Assembly: GCA_033558025.1 (NCBI GenBank)
Contig: JAUCEF010000046.1
Location: 1 to 42,035, forward strand
Direction: 5' to 3'
Source: Phytophthora sp. 'mugwort'
Taxonomy: Eukaryota > Oomycota > Peronosporomycetes > Peronosporales > Peronosporaceae
DNA: 42,035 bases
Part shown: positions 1 to 9,569 of the stretch, one piece after another
Layout: each line of letters opens with the position of its first letter
Numbering within the stretch: position 1 is the first letter of the stretch
Translations under genes and position numbers: made by a program
The notes under the pieces: generated by a model
Told to the model about the DNA's origin: nothing
Seen by the model: only the letters and a program-made list of their open reading frames with translations
Databases searched by the model: none

Positions 1-88
1 TAGGGTCTGACACCTGCCCGGTGCTGGAAGATTAAAAGGAAATGTTTGCGCATTAAATGGAAGTCCCAGTAAACGGCGGCCGTAACTC

Positions 89-145
<57 letters not shown>

Positions 146-581
146 TGTAACGACATCCCCGCTGTCTCCAATATAGACTCAGTGAATTTGAATTATCCGT
201 GAAGATGCGGATTTTCTATAGTTAGACGGAAAGACCCCGTGAACCTTTACTACATCTTTATATTGTTATTTTATCTAATATGTGTAGTATAAGTGGTAAT
301 CTTTTAAACCTTTACGCTAGTAAATTGTATAGATATTCTTGAAATACCACTCTTATTAAAATAAATAACTAATATTTTTTAAATAGACATTGTATGGTTG
401 GTAGTTTGACTGGGGCGGTCACCTCCTAAAGAGTAACGGAGGTGTACAAAGGTAAGCTCAAATTGGATAATATTATCAATTGTAGAGCATAATGGTAAAA
501 GCTTGCTTGACTGTAAGATAGACATATCAAACAGGGACGAAAGTCGGTCATAGTGATCCGATAATTCTTTGTGGAAAGATT

Positions 582-624
<43 letters not shown>

Positions 625-702
625 GACTCCTAAGAGCTCCTATCGACGGAGTCGTTTGGCACCTCGATGTCGACTCATCACATCCTGGAGCTGAAGAAGG
701 TT

Positions 703-742
<40 letters not shown>

Positions 743-1025
743 TTGGGTTTAGAACGTCGTGAGACAGTTTGGTTCCTATCTTCTATAGATATTTTGAAAA
801 ATGCAAGAATCTAACTCTAGTACGAGAGGACCGAGAAGGGTAAATCTCTGGTGTATCGGTTGTTGAGAGGCATAGCCGAGTAGCTAAATTTATTTTGGAT
901 AATTACTGAAAGCATCTAAGTAAGAAACCATTCTTAAAATTTTTCATATAAAAACTGTAAAAGATGATTACATTAATAGGTTTTAAGTATAAGTATTGTA
1001 AAATATTTAGCTTAAAAATACTAAA
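1..1025 (+). rRNA. rnl: Large subunit rRNA, 3' part
   Basis: This is the 3' portion of the 23S-like mitoribosomal RNA, including the peptidyl transferase region. It opens with the conserved CTGCCCGGTGC element of domain IV/V. Further conserved blocks are AACGGCGGCCGTAAC near 73, GGGATAACAGGCTGAT near 608, and the sarcin-ricin loop AGTACGAGAGGACC near 818. The end at about 1025 is estimated from the terminal helix that follows GAAAGCATCTAAG, and trnN starts 27 nt later. The 5' portion lies at 40596-42035. The two ends are not contiguous in the conserved rRNA order: roughly 300 nt is missing between them. Confidence 0.97.
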
Positions 1026-1051
1026 AGTTTTAAAAATTAAAATATAATTAT

Positions 1052-1123
1052 TTCTTTGTAGCTCAACGGTAGAGCAAATGGCTGTTAACCATTAGGTTGT
1101 AGGTTCAAATCCTATCAAAGAAG
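1052..1123 (+). tRNA. trnN: tRNA-Asn (GUU)
   Basis: Cloverleaf with a 7-bp acceptor stem, a TTCAAAT T-loop and anticodon GTT in a seven-base loop. First of five tRNAs directly downstream of the large rRNA. Confidence 0.95.
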
Positions 1124-1135
1124 TTTTATATTTTA

Positions 1136-1224
1136 GGTCGAATAGCCAAGTCAGGTTTAAGGCAGTAGTTTGCTAAACTATCAGTTAATTTATTAACTCG
1201 TGGGTTCAAATCCCACTTCGACTT
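1136..1224 (+). tRNA. trnS: tRNA-Ser (GCU)
   Basis: Class II tRNA with a long variable arm and anticodon GCT, reading AGC/AGU. The acceptor stem closes with one G-U pair. Confidence 0.93.
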
Positions 1225-1248
1225 ATTTTATTAATAAAGTATTAATAA

Positions 1249-1320
1249 GATGATGTAGTTTAATGGTAGAGCGTGGGAATCATAATCCTAATGTTGTAGG
1301 TTCAAATCCTACCATCATTA
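1249..1320 (+). tRNA. trnM: tRNA-Met (CAU), probable elongator
   Basis: Cloverleaf with anticodon CAT and acceptor GATGATG paired to CATCATT. It lacks the initiator-like features of the CAU tRNA at 1426 and the Ile-like features of the one at 36038, so elongator Met is the best assignment. Confidence 0.8.
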
Positions 1321-1332
1321 ATTATCTTTAAA

Positions 1333-1407
1333 CGGAAGGTAGCATAGTCTGGCTAATGCGTCTGTTTTGGGAACAGAAGATCAAAGGTTCAAATCCTTTT
1401 CTTCCGA
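1333..1407 (+). tRNA. trnP: tRNA-Pro (UGG)
   Basis: Cloverleaf with acceptor CGGAAGG/TCTTCCG and anticodon TGG in the loop TTTGGGA. Confidence 0.93.
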
Positions 1408-1425
1408 AAAAGGAAGAAAATATAA

Positions 1426-1497
1426 GATGAGATAGAGTAATAGGTAACTTATCAGGCTCATAATCTGAAGATGTAGGTTCAAATCCTACTCTCATCA
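1426..1497 (+). tRNA. trnfM: tRNA-fMet (CAU), probable initiator
   Basis: Anticodon CAT in a stem close to the bacterial initiator (GGCTCATAATCTGAAG). The D-arm layout GGTAACTTATC also resembles initiators. Acceptor GATGAGA/TCTCATC is fully paired. Confidence 0.82.
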
Positions 1498-1519
1498 TTT
1501 TAAAATTAATATATAATTT

Positions 1520-1891
1520 ATGATTCAAATTCAAACTAAATTAAAAGTAAATGATAATAGTGGTATTAAAATAGGACAATGTATAAAAATTTATAAAAAA
1601 AAAATTGGAAAAATTGGGGATACAATTTTAATTTCTGCTAAAAAATTACGTTTAAATCAAAAAAAAAAAATTAAAATAATTAAAGGAGATTTATTTAAAG
1701 CTTTAATTATACATACAACATATCAAAAAAAAAGTACAATAGGTAATATAATAAAATTTGATAAAAATTGTATAATTATTTTAAATAATCAAAATAAACC
1801 CCTAGGAACACGTATATTTGGTCCGATTACTTCTGAATTTCGGAAGAAAAAAAATTTCAAAATATTAGCATTAGCTTCAAATATTTTATAA
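1520..1891 (+). CDS. rpl14: Ribosomal protein L14
   Basis: Large-subunit protein L14 (uL14), 123 aa, the usual length. The family pattern is clear: an N-terminal MIQIQTKLKVNDNSG strand and a C-terminal LGTRIFGPITSEFR stretch that contacts rRNA. ATG lies just after trnfM. It precedes rpl5, keeping the bacterial L14-L5-S14-S8-L6 order that is otherwise scattered here, with rps14-rps8-rpl6 at 37441-38739. Confidence 0.96.
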   Translation: MIQIQTKLKVNDNSGIKIGQCIKIYKKKIGKIGDTILISAKKLRLNQKKKIKIIKGDLFKALIIHTTYQKKSTIGNIIKFDKNCIIILNNQNKPLGTRIFGPITSEFRKKKNFKILALASNIL

Positions 1892-1897
1892 AAATAT

Positions 1898-2422
1898 ATG
1901 AAAAAAAATTTACAAATCCATTATCAAAATATTACTATATACGATCTTTTAACAAAATTAAATTTTAAAAATATATTTGAAATACCTAAAATAAGTAAAA
2001 TATGTTTAAATATTGGTTTTAAAAACGCTAATATTGAAAAAAAAAATTAATTAATATAATTTTACTTTTAAAATTAATAACAAATCAAAAACCTATAATA
2101 ACAAAATCAAAAAAAAATAATATTTTTTAAAATCAAAAAAAATTCAATTATAGGTTGTAAAATAACTTTAAGAAAAAAAAATATTTTTAATTTTTTAGAA
2201 AAAATTTTGATTTTTCTTTTTCAAAATTTAACTAAAATAAATTTTAATTTTAAAAATCAAAATATTTTAAATTTTCAAATTCGAAATATTTTAGATTTTT
2301 TTGAATTAAAAACTGAATTTTTAAAATTCAAAGATATACCTCCAATAGATGTTTCTATTCATACAAATGCAAAAAATCATTATGAATTATTTTTATTATT
2401 AAATTCACTATTTTTATTATAA
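1898..2422 (+). CDS. rpl5: Ribosomal protein L5, frameshifted
   Basis: L5 (uL5), which binds 5S rRNA and helix 84 in bacteria. It is spread over three frames. The first 51 codons, from ATG 1898, end at a stop after an A10 run (2037-2046). The second frame carries a lysine-rich stretch up to a stop beside a T6 run near 2125. The third carries the L5 signatures IIGCKITLRKKN and the C-terminal IPPIDVSIHTNAKNHYE to the stop at 2422. One base more in the A run and one fewer in the T run would make 174 codons, normal for L5. Sequencing error is likelier than a dead gene, because the protein pattern is intact on both sides of each break. Confidence 0.85.
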
Positions 2423-2435
2423 AAATAATTTATTA

Positions 2436-2507
2436 GCAAAAATAGCTCAATGGTAGAGTATAACCTTGCCAAGGTTAATGTTGAGGGTTCAAATCCCTTT
2501 TTTTGCT
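2436..2507 (+). tRNA. trnG: tRNA-Gly (GCC)
   Basis: Acceptor GCAAAAA/TTTTTGC, conserved TAGCTCAATGG D-arm and anticodon GCC. It sits just after rpl5. Confidence 0.93.
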
Positions 2508-2607
2508 TAATTCAAATAAATGTACCCAAAGGCAGTATTTGGTATTTCCATTTTTTAATTAGGGAATAATATTAGTATTGACATTTATTTACTTCTTTAT
2601 AAAAATT

Positions 2608-3138
2608 ATGATTTTTTTTAACATTATTAAAAGGATATTTTTTGCTTATAATCTATATAAAATTATACAAGATATATTAAAAATACATCCTAAATTTTTT
2701 CAAAATATTTTTAAATTTATTTTAATTCTTTTACCTCTTGAAATAACTTTATTAGAAGATTTTATAGATTTAGAGACTGAGGCTGAGGAAGCTGCTTTAA
2801 AAAAAGAAGAAAAACCTAAAAGTATTTTAAAAAGAATTGACGATAATATGCCAACTATTTTCGTTTTTTTTTTTTTATCTTTTTTGTTTTATTTATTTCT
2901 AGATGCTTTTTTTTTTGATAGCGACAATTTCCCAAGCGATTTTCCTAGTAATTTTTCAACTGATTTAAATTTTGATTCAGATAGTGACTCTTTACCAAAA
3001 CCACCAAAAAGAAAAATTACAAGATCTGGAAATCCTCTGAATCTATATAGATATTTTCATTATTTAGATGTTGAAACAGGTGAACGTATAGATGATATCG
3101 ATCGATTAGATCCTGATACTTATGAAATAGTGGATTAA
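2608..3138 (+). CDS. Orphan ORF, two-segment membrane protein with acidic tail
   Basis: Unrecognised ORF of 176 aa from ATG 2608; a TTG at 2578 in frame would add 10 residues. The N-terminal third is hydrophobic and amphipathic (about residues 1-55). An acidic stretch (ETEAEEAALKKEEK) follows, then a strong membrane segment near residues 88-105. The hydrophilic C-terminal tail is rich in Asp, Ser and Pro, with DSDSDS and an acidic end. Base composition is less extreme than in the Lys/Asn-rich ribosomal genes nearby, and the ORF lies alone between trnG(GCC) and trnG(UCC). A short inverted repeat, AGTGGA...TCCACT, overlaps the stop. No function is proposed. Confidence 0.65.
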   Translation: MIFFNIIKRIFFAYNLYKIIQDILKIHPKFFQNIFKFILILLPLEITLLEDFIDLETEAEEAALKKEEKPKSILKRIDDNMPTIFVFFFLSFLFYLFLDAFFFDSDNFPSDFPSNFSTDLNFDSDSDSLPKPPKRKITRSGNPLNLYRYFHYLDVETGERIDDIDRLDPDTYEIVD

Positions 3139-3198
3139 TTTATTCCACTTTTTCTTTTTAAAACAATAATAAACATTTTTTAAACAATAAAAATATAC

Positions 3199-3270
3199 GT
3201 GATTATAGATTAATTGGTAAATCCTTTATCTTCCAAGTAAATATTATGGGTTCAAATCCCATTAATCACA
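3199..3270 (+). tRNA. trnG: tRNA-Gly (UCC)
   Basis: Acceptor GTGATTA/TAATCAC and anticodon TCC. With trnG(GCC) it covers all four Gly codons. Confidence 0.93.
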
Positions 3271-3287
3271 TATTTAAAATATCTTTA

Positions 3288-3371
3288 GGAGAAATGGCTG
3301 AGTGGTTAAAAGCGGCAGACTGTAAATTTGTTGAAATATTTTCTACGTAGGTTCAAATCCTACTTTCTCCA
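3288..3371 (+). tRNA. trnY: tRNA-Tyr (GUA)
   Basis: Class II tRNA with a long variable arm, acceptor GGAGAAA/TTTCTCC and anticodon GTA. Confidence 0.95.
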
Positions 3372-3416
3372 ATAAAGATCTAAAAAAAAAAAGGATAAAC
3401 AAATTAAAAAAAGGAT

Positions 3417-3467
3417 AAAAAGATAAAATATCTTTAAATAGTTAAGTTAAAAAGATATTTATCTTTT
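3417..3467. repeat. Imperfect inverted repeat (hairpin) upstream of small rRNA
   Basis: The arm AAAAGATAAAATATCTTT pairs with AAAAGATATTTATCTTTT, with one bulged base and a loop of about 14 nt. It sits inside the candidate control block. Confidence 0.7.
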
Positions 3468-3600
3468 CAACAAAAAATTCAAAAACATATTTAGGGGGGG
3501 ATCCTTTTCAAAAAATAATATTTTTTTTCGTGATACAAAGAAATTTTTATTAATAACTAATTGAATTTTTAAAAATTAAAAAATTTTAATCCTTTAAGAC

Positions 3601-3650
3601 AATATAAGACAATATAAGACAATATAAGACAATATAAGACAATATAAGAC
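3601..3650 (+). repeat. Five tandem copies of a 10-bp unit
   Basis: AATATAAGAC is repeated exactly five times, and CCTTTAAGAC just before it looks like a degenerate sixth. The period is one DNA helical turn. The array ends about 85 nt before the small rRNA. Confidence 0.95.
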
Positions 3651-3735
3651 AAAAATTAATATAAGAATGTTATAATATTAAATTTTTAAATATTTGTTAT
3701 TTTAAAAATTAATATTAAATAATTAATATAAAACT

Positions 3736-4592
3736 TAAATAGAGTTTGATCCTGGCTCAGAATAAATGCTATCGGTATGCTTAACACATGCAAGTTGAAT
3801 GTTTTTAAAACATAGCGAACGGGTGAGTAACACGTGAATTATCTACCTTTTAATTCAGAATAATTATTTTTATAAAAATACTGAATAAATTAATTAAAGT
3901 TTTTAACGTTAAAAGATGAGTTTGCGCAAGATTATGGTAGTTGGTAGTTTAATAGACAACCAAGCCTATTATCTTTAGCTGGTTTGAAAGAATGATCAGC
4001 CACATTGGGACTGAGACACGGCCCAAACTTTTTTAAAGGCAGCAGTGGGGAATTTTGGACAATGAGCGGAAGCTTGATCCAGCAATACCGAGTGGGTGAT
4101 GACGGCTAATTAGGTTGTAAAGCTCTTTCATTAAGGAGGAAAATGACAGTACTTAAAAAAGAAGTTCCGGCTAATACCCGTGCCAGCAGCCGCGGTAATA
4201 CGGGAGGAGCGAGCATTATTCGGGATGATTAGGCGTAAAGGGTTTGTAGGTAGTTTTTTAAGTTGAAAGAAACAAATTAAAGCTCAACTTTATACATTTT
4301 TTCAAAACTGATAAACTGGAGTATAAATAGAGGATAATGGAATTTCTATTGGAGTGATAAAATACGTTGATAATAGAAGGAAGACCTATGGCGAAGGCAA
4401 TTATCTGGGTATATACTGACACTGAGAAACGAAAGCTTGGGTAGCGAACGGGATTAGAGACCCCGGTAGTCCATGCTGTAAACGATGAGTGCTAATATTT
4501 AGAATTTTTAGATATAACAGCTAACGCGTTAAGCACTCCGCCTGAAAAGTATAATCGCAAGATTGAAATTCAAAGGAATTGACGGGAGTCTA

Positions 4593-4624
<32 letters not shown>

Positions 4625-5243
4625 AATACGCGCAGAACCTTACCAACTCTTGCTAATTTTTATTTAAAATTTTTATATAAAAAACAGGTGTTGCATGGCT
4701 GTCGTCAGCTCGTGTTGTGAAATGTTTGGTTAAATCCTTTAACGAGCGCAACCCCTATGATTAGTTACTAATTTATTATAAATAGATAAAAGTACTCTAA
4801 TGAAAAAATTAATGATAGGTTAATGGAAGGTGGGGATGACGTCAAGTCTTCATGGCCCTTATGAGTTGGGCTACACACGTGCTACAATGATAATTACAAT
4901 GAGAAGCAATAATGATATAAGTTGGAGCAAATCTTCAAAAATTATCTTAGTTCGAATTAAGGGCTGAAACTCGCCCTTATGAAGTTGGAATCGCTAGTAA
5001 TCGCAGAACAGCATGCTGCGGTGAATATGTTACTGGACTTTGTACACACCGCCCGTCACATCAGGGAAGTTGATTGTTTTTAAAATAATTTTTAATTCTT
5101 TTATAAAATTTAATAATTATTTAAATAAAATAATTTAAAATTTTTATAAAATAAATTATAATTCCTAAAAAGTGGTTAGTAACTTTGATGAAGTCGTAAC
5201 AAGGTAGTCGTAGGGGAACCTGTGTCTGGAAGAGATCTTTAAG
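3736..5243 (+). rRNA. rns: Small subunit rRNA
   Basis: The 16S-like mitoribosomal RNA, about 1.5 kb and essentially bacterial in layout. Landmarks in order are AGAGTTTGATCCTGGCTCAG near 3741, the GTGCCAGCAGCCGCGGTAA loop near 4180, ATTAGAGACCCCGGTAGTCC near 4453, GACGGGAG near 4580, and ACACACCGCCCGTCAC near 5044. GTCGTAACAAGGTAGTCGTAGGG is near 5192. A long AT-rich expansion occupies the penultimate helix at about 5080-5165. The 3' end is estimated from GGGGAACCTGTG, since no anti-Shine-Dalgarno tail is evident. Confidence 0.97.
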
Positions 5244-5270
5244 CATTCTTAAATTAAAATTAAAAGTCTT

Positions 5271-5342
5271 AGGAAAATAGTTTAATTGGTAAAATCATAG
5301 TCTCCAAAATTATTGTTATGGGTTCAAGTCCCATTTTTCCTG
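5271..5342 (+). tRNA. trnW: tRNA-Trp (CCA)
   Basis: Acceptor AGGAAAA/TTTTCCT and anticodon CCA, which reads TGG only. This agrees with the conserved genes having no in-frame TGA, so the standard code is used. Confidence 0.93.
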
Positions 5343-5789
5343 TTTATTATAAAATATTATAAATCAAAAAAATTTTATAATATCTGAAATTAATTAAATT
5401 CAAGTTATAAAAATAAAATTTTATTTAAAATACTTTTTAATCAAAGGGAATTTAAATTTAGATTTATAATATTTTATAATAAATATAGTTTTATATGTTT
5501 AAAATAAAAATATTATTATAAATATTCAATTTTAAAATTACTCCATTATTCCTAAAAAAATATTCATAAACAGATTAATTAATGTTTATATTAAGAAAAC
5601 ATTCTCAATATTAAATAATTTTAATTTATTAGTTAATATTATTGATTAATCGTTAAATGAATACTCTTTAAATAATTATTATTTCATTTTTATTATATTC
5701 TACATTAATATTTATTATTGTATATAAAAACATTTTAAAAATAATATGATTATTTAATATAAATTATTTTAATTTTTAAAAAATTTTAT

Positions 5790-5800
5790 ATTCTTTAAGA
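5790..5800 (+). promoter_or_regulatory. Candidate promoter motif upstream of cox2
   Basis: The 11-mer ATTCTTTAAGA lies 135 nt upstream of cox2 in the same direction. Identical 11-mers precede atp9 (23024) and nad5 (12395, minus strand), each in the gene's direction. Promoter function is inference. Confidence 0.3.
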
Positions 5801-5848
5801 AAAAAAAAAAATAATTCAATTATTTTTACAATATAAATAATAAAATTT
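5801..5848 (+). repeat. 48-bp element, inverted copy at 9405-9452
   Basis: It includes AATAATTCAATTATTTTTAC. The reverse complement recurs at 9405-9452 with about one mismatch and small A-run length differences. The two copies flank cox2, the TatA-like ORF, cox1 and the 137-aa ORF. Confidence 0.75.
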
Positions 5849-5934
5849 ATATTTTTTCTTGAATATTAATATTCAAAAACTCTTAATTTTGTATATATTA
5901 AAAATTAAATAAAATAATAAATTTCAAGTATATT

Positions 5935-6711
5935 ATGACAATAATAAATTATATAAATAATCAATTCACTTTTTTAGATATGGCTGAACCTTGGCAATTA
6001 GGTTTTCAAGATCCAGCAACACCTGTTATGGAAGGTATTATTAATTTTCATCATGATTTAATGTTTTTTTTAATTATGATTACTGTATTTGTTTGTTGGA
6101 TGTTATTTAGAGTTATTACTCTTTTTGATGAAAAAAAAAATAAAATTCCAGCAACAATTGTACATGGTGCTACTATTGAAATTATTTGGACTTCTATTCC
6201 AGCCTTAATTTTATTAACGGTAGCTATTCCATCTTTTGCTTTATTATATTCAATGGATGAAGTAATTGATCCTATTATTACTTTAAAAGTAATTGGTAGT
6301 CAATGGTATTGGAGTTATGAATATTCAGATAATTTAGAATTTTCTGATGAACCTTTAATTTTTGATAGTTATATGATTCAAGAAGATGATTTAGCAATAG
6401 GTCAATTTAGAATTTTAGAAGTTGATAATCGTGTGGTTGTTCCAACTAATAGTCATATTCGAGTATTAATTACTGCTTCAGATGTTTTACATTCATGGGC
6501 AATACCTTCATTAGGTATAAAATTAGATGCTTGTCCTGGTCGTTTAAATCAAACATCAATGTTTATTAAACGTGAAGGTGTTTTTTATGGACAATGTAGT
6601 GAAATTTGTGGAGTAAATCATGGATTTATGCCTATTGTTGTAGAAGCTGTTTCATTAGAAGATTATTTAATTTGGTTAAAAAATAAAATCAATTTTGATT
6701 TTAATATATAA
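5935..6711 (+). CDS. cox2: Cytochrome c oxidase subunit II
   Basis: Complex IV subunit II, 258 aa and full length. It takes electrons from cytochrome c through the binuclear CuA centre, which faces the intermembrane space. The start of the mature protein, [19 protein letters not shown], is preceded by 15 residues that may be a cleaved leader. Two membrane helices span about residues 40-110. The CuA ligands are present: Cys221, Cys225, His229 and Met232 in [13 protein letters not shown], plus an upstream His in LHSWAIPS. No intron and no split, unlike in some protists. Confidence 0.98.
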   Translation: MTIINYINNQFTFLDMAEPWQLGFQDPATPVMEGIINFHHDLMFFLIMITVFVCWMLFRVITLFDEKKNKIPATIVHGATIEIIWTSIPALILLTVAIPSFALLYSMDEVIDPIITLKVIGSQWYWSYEYSDNLEFSDEPLIFDSYMIQEDDLAIGQFRILEVDNRVVVPTNSHIRVLITASDVLHSWAIPSLGIKLDACPGRLNQTSMFIKREGVFYGQCSEICGVNHGFMPIVVEAVSLEDYLIWLKNKINFDFNI

Positions 6712-6724
6712 TTAAAAAATTTTT

Positions 6725-6823
6725 ATGGTATTTAAAATCATTGGTATAATTTTTTTAATATTATTACTATTTACTGATATTAAAAAATTAATTAATAAAA
6801 TCAAACAATTTTTCAATAAATAA
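6725..6823 (+). CDS. 32-aa TatA-like microprotein candidate
   Basis: A short ORF between cox2 and cox1. One hydrophobic segment covers about residues 5-16. A hinge at Phe16-Thr17-Asp18 follows, then a basic amphipathic helix (IKKLINKIKQFFNK) to the end. This is the architecture of TatA, the pore-forming part of the twin-arginine translocase: a membrane helix, then F-x-x-K-K-L and an amphipathic helix. TatA proteins are usually longer, 50 aa or more, and the FG motif is not exact. tatC at 31779 supplies a partner. The ORF is short enough to occur by chance, so the call rests on architecture and context. Confidence 0.4.
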   Translation: MVFKIIGIIFLILLLFTDIKKLINKIKQFFNK

Positions 6824-6933
6824 AAATAATTTATTTTTTTGATAATAAAAAATTAAAAAAACCAACGCTTTTTTTGATTTAAAAATAAAATATATAATTT
6901 TGCATTTAAAATAAAATTTAAAAATATAAATAA

Positions 6934-8412
<1,479 letters not shown>

Positions 8413-8654
8413 AAAAAATTTTTATAATTATTAATAATTAAATTAATCTTTATTAATAATTATATTAAAAATTTTTAATTTAATTAATACCGTTTTACGG
8501 TGTTTTATAAAAATTTAAAATTTTTATATTATTTAAGAGAAAAAAATATTAGTAAAATTTAAATAAAAAAAAATATTAAATCTCAAAAATTAAATCAAAT
8601 AAAAATTTAATTAATAACAAATTAATTATTAATAAAATAATTTAAATTATAATT

Positions 8655-9068
8655 ATGGATATCGAAAATATTTTAATAGACTTAAACAATGACAACAATA
8701 ATATTGAAAAACACGAATCACAAGAACAAACATCAAATTATATAAAATATATAATATTTATAATAGGTGCCTTTTTTATTTTAGGTTTAACTATTTTTTT
8801 AATTTATTTCAATAGCGATTTTCCAATAGTTTCTGCATTACAGGATTTAAGGAATATCGTCGATGATGAAACTTTCAATCAAATAAAACAAGTTGTTTTA
8901 AAAATGTTACGTGAACCTGAAAAAAGGGCGGCTGGATTAAATTTATTAGAATTATTAAAACTAACTATTCATCCAAGACATTTATTAAAAGATAATCCAC
9001 AAGAATTTGAAAAAATGATGACTCATTTAATTAAAATTTTAATTTCTATTTTTAAAGAAGATGGCTAA
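8655..9068 (+). CDS. Orphan ORF, single-pass membrane protein
   Basis: Unrecognised ORF of 137 aa. An acidic, Asn-rich N terminus of about 30 residues is followed by one strong membrane helix near residues 32-52. The hydrophilic, predicted helical C-terminal domain contains KRAAGLNLLELLKLTIHPRHLL and ends in KEDG. The layout suggests a membrane-anchored helical domain. ATP synthase b subunit (atp4) was considered, but there is no family motif and the protein is short. The ORF is last in the cox2-cox1 unit, and a perfect 10-bp hairpin follows 3 nt after its stop. Confidence 0.65.
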   Translation: MDIENILIDLNNDNNNIEKHESQEQTSNYIKYIIFIIGAFFILGLTIFLIYFNSDFPIVSALQDLRNIVDDETFNQIKQVVLKMLREPEKRAAGLNLLELLKLTIHPRHLLKDNPQEFEKMMTHLIKILISIFKEDG

Positions 9069-9070
9069 AA

Positions 9071-9098
9071 AAACCTATTTAATTTGTTAAATAGGTTT
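9071..9098 (+). terminator. Hairpin after the 137-aa ORF
   Basis: AAACCTATTT pairs perfectly with AAATAGGTTT across an 8-nt loop, starting 3 nt after the stop. It lies where the rightward unit meets the leftward trnR-nad6 unit. A role as transcript end or processing signal is inferred. Confidence 0.5.
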
Positions 9099-9479
9099 CT
9101 AGATATACAATATATACATTATGTAAATTTTTACCAATTAAAAACTAATTATGTGATTTTAAATTATAACTATGTTGATATTAATTTAATTTTAGTTATT
9201 GAGTATTTAATAAAAATTAATCTATTTAAATATTTATGTCATCAATAACTTATGTTAAACCATCTTGATTAAAAGTTATAGAATTAGCAATAATAATATT
9301 CTGTATTTATATTAAATTTGTAAGTGAACGCATTCTTCTTATATTTTTTAGAATATTTATTGAAAAAAATTGATTTTTTTAATTTATTATTTCTTAAAAA
9401 ATTTAAATTTTATTATTTATATTATAAAAATAATTGAATTATTTTTTTTTTAAGAATGAAATTTTTAAATAAAACTAAT
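9099..9479. other. Intergenic region between convergent units
   Basis: About 380 nt with no gene recognised. A 49-codon frame at 9236-9382 is open only if two TGA codons are read through. The 48-bp inverted repeat copy is at 9405-9452. Confidence 0.6.
9405..9452 (-). repeat. Inverted copy of the 48-bp element at 5801-5848
   Basis: Reverse complement of 5801-5848 with about one mismatch, followed by TAAGAAT, the edge of the ATTCTT motif that also borders the first copy. Confidence 0.75.
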
Positions 9480-9552
9480 TACAATCTCTTGGATTTGAAC
9501 CAAGATTTTAAAGCTTAGAAGGCTAATACTCTACCAATTAAGTTAAGATTGT
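9480..9552 (-). tRNA. trnR: tRNA-Arg (UCU)
   Basis: Acceptor ACAATCT/AGATTGT and anticodon TCT, reading AGA/AGG. It lies downstream of nad6 on the same strand. Confidence 0.93.
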
Positions 9553-9569
9553 TTTAGTTTTATTAAGAA

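Larger units (their letters stand above)
3372..3735. other. Non-coding block before small rRNA; possible control region
   Basis: About 365 nt without a gene and with several kinds of structure. Two copies of AAAAAAAGGATAAA lie near 3383-3420. An imperfect stem pairs 3417-3435 with 3449-3467. A G7 run followed by ATCC is at 3494-3504, striking in such AT-rich DNA. ATCCTTTAAGA near 3590 is one mismatch from a motif found upstream of cox2, atp9 and nad5. Five tandem 10-bp units end the block, 90 nt before the small rRNA. These traits fit a transcription or replication control region, but nothing here proves it. Confidence 0.45.
5343..5934. other. 592-nt intergenic region, no supported gene
   Basis: This very AT-rich stretch between trnW and cox2 has no convincing ORF. 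Frames on both strands are closed within about 30 codons. It contains ATTCTTTAAGA at 5790-5800 and, directly after it, a 48-bp element repeated in inverted orientation at 9405-9452. It most likely holds the cox2 promoter and leader. Confidence 0.6.

Noticed and set aside
1328..1534. 68-aa minus-strand ORF
   Set aside because: Antisense of trnP and trnfM; the repeated GFEP-like peptides come from conserved tRNA T-arms.
5656..5760. Short hydrophobic frame upstream of cox2
   Set aside because: The ATG is followed by a stop after four codons; the longer hydrophobic stretch has no start and ends at TGA.
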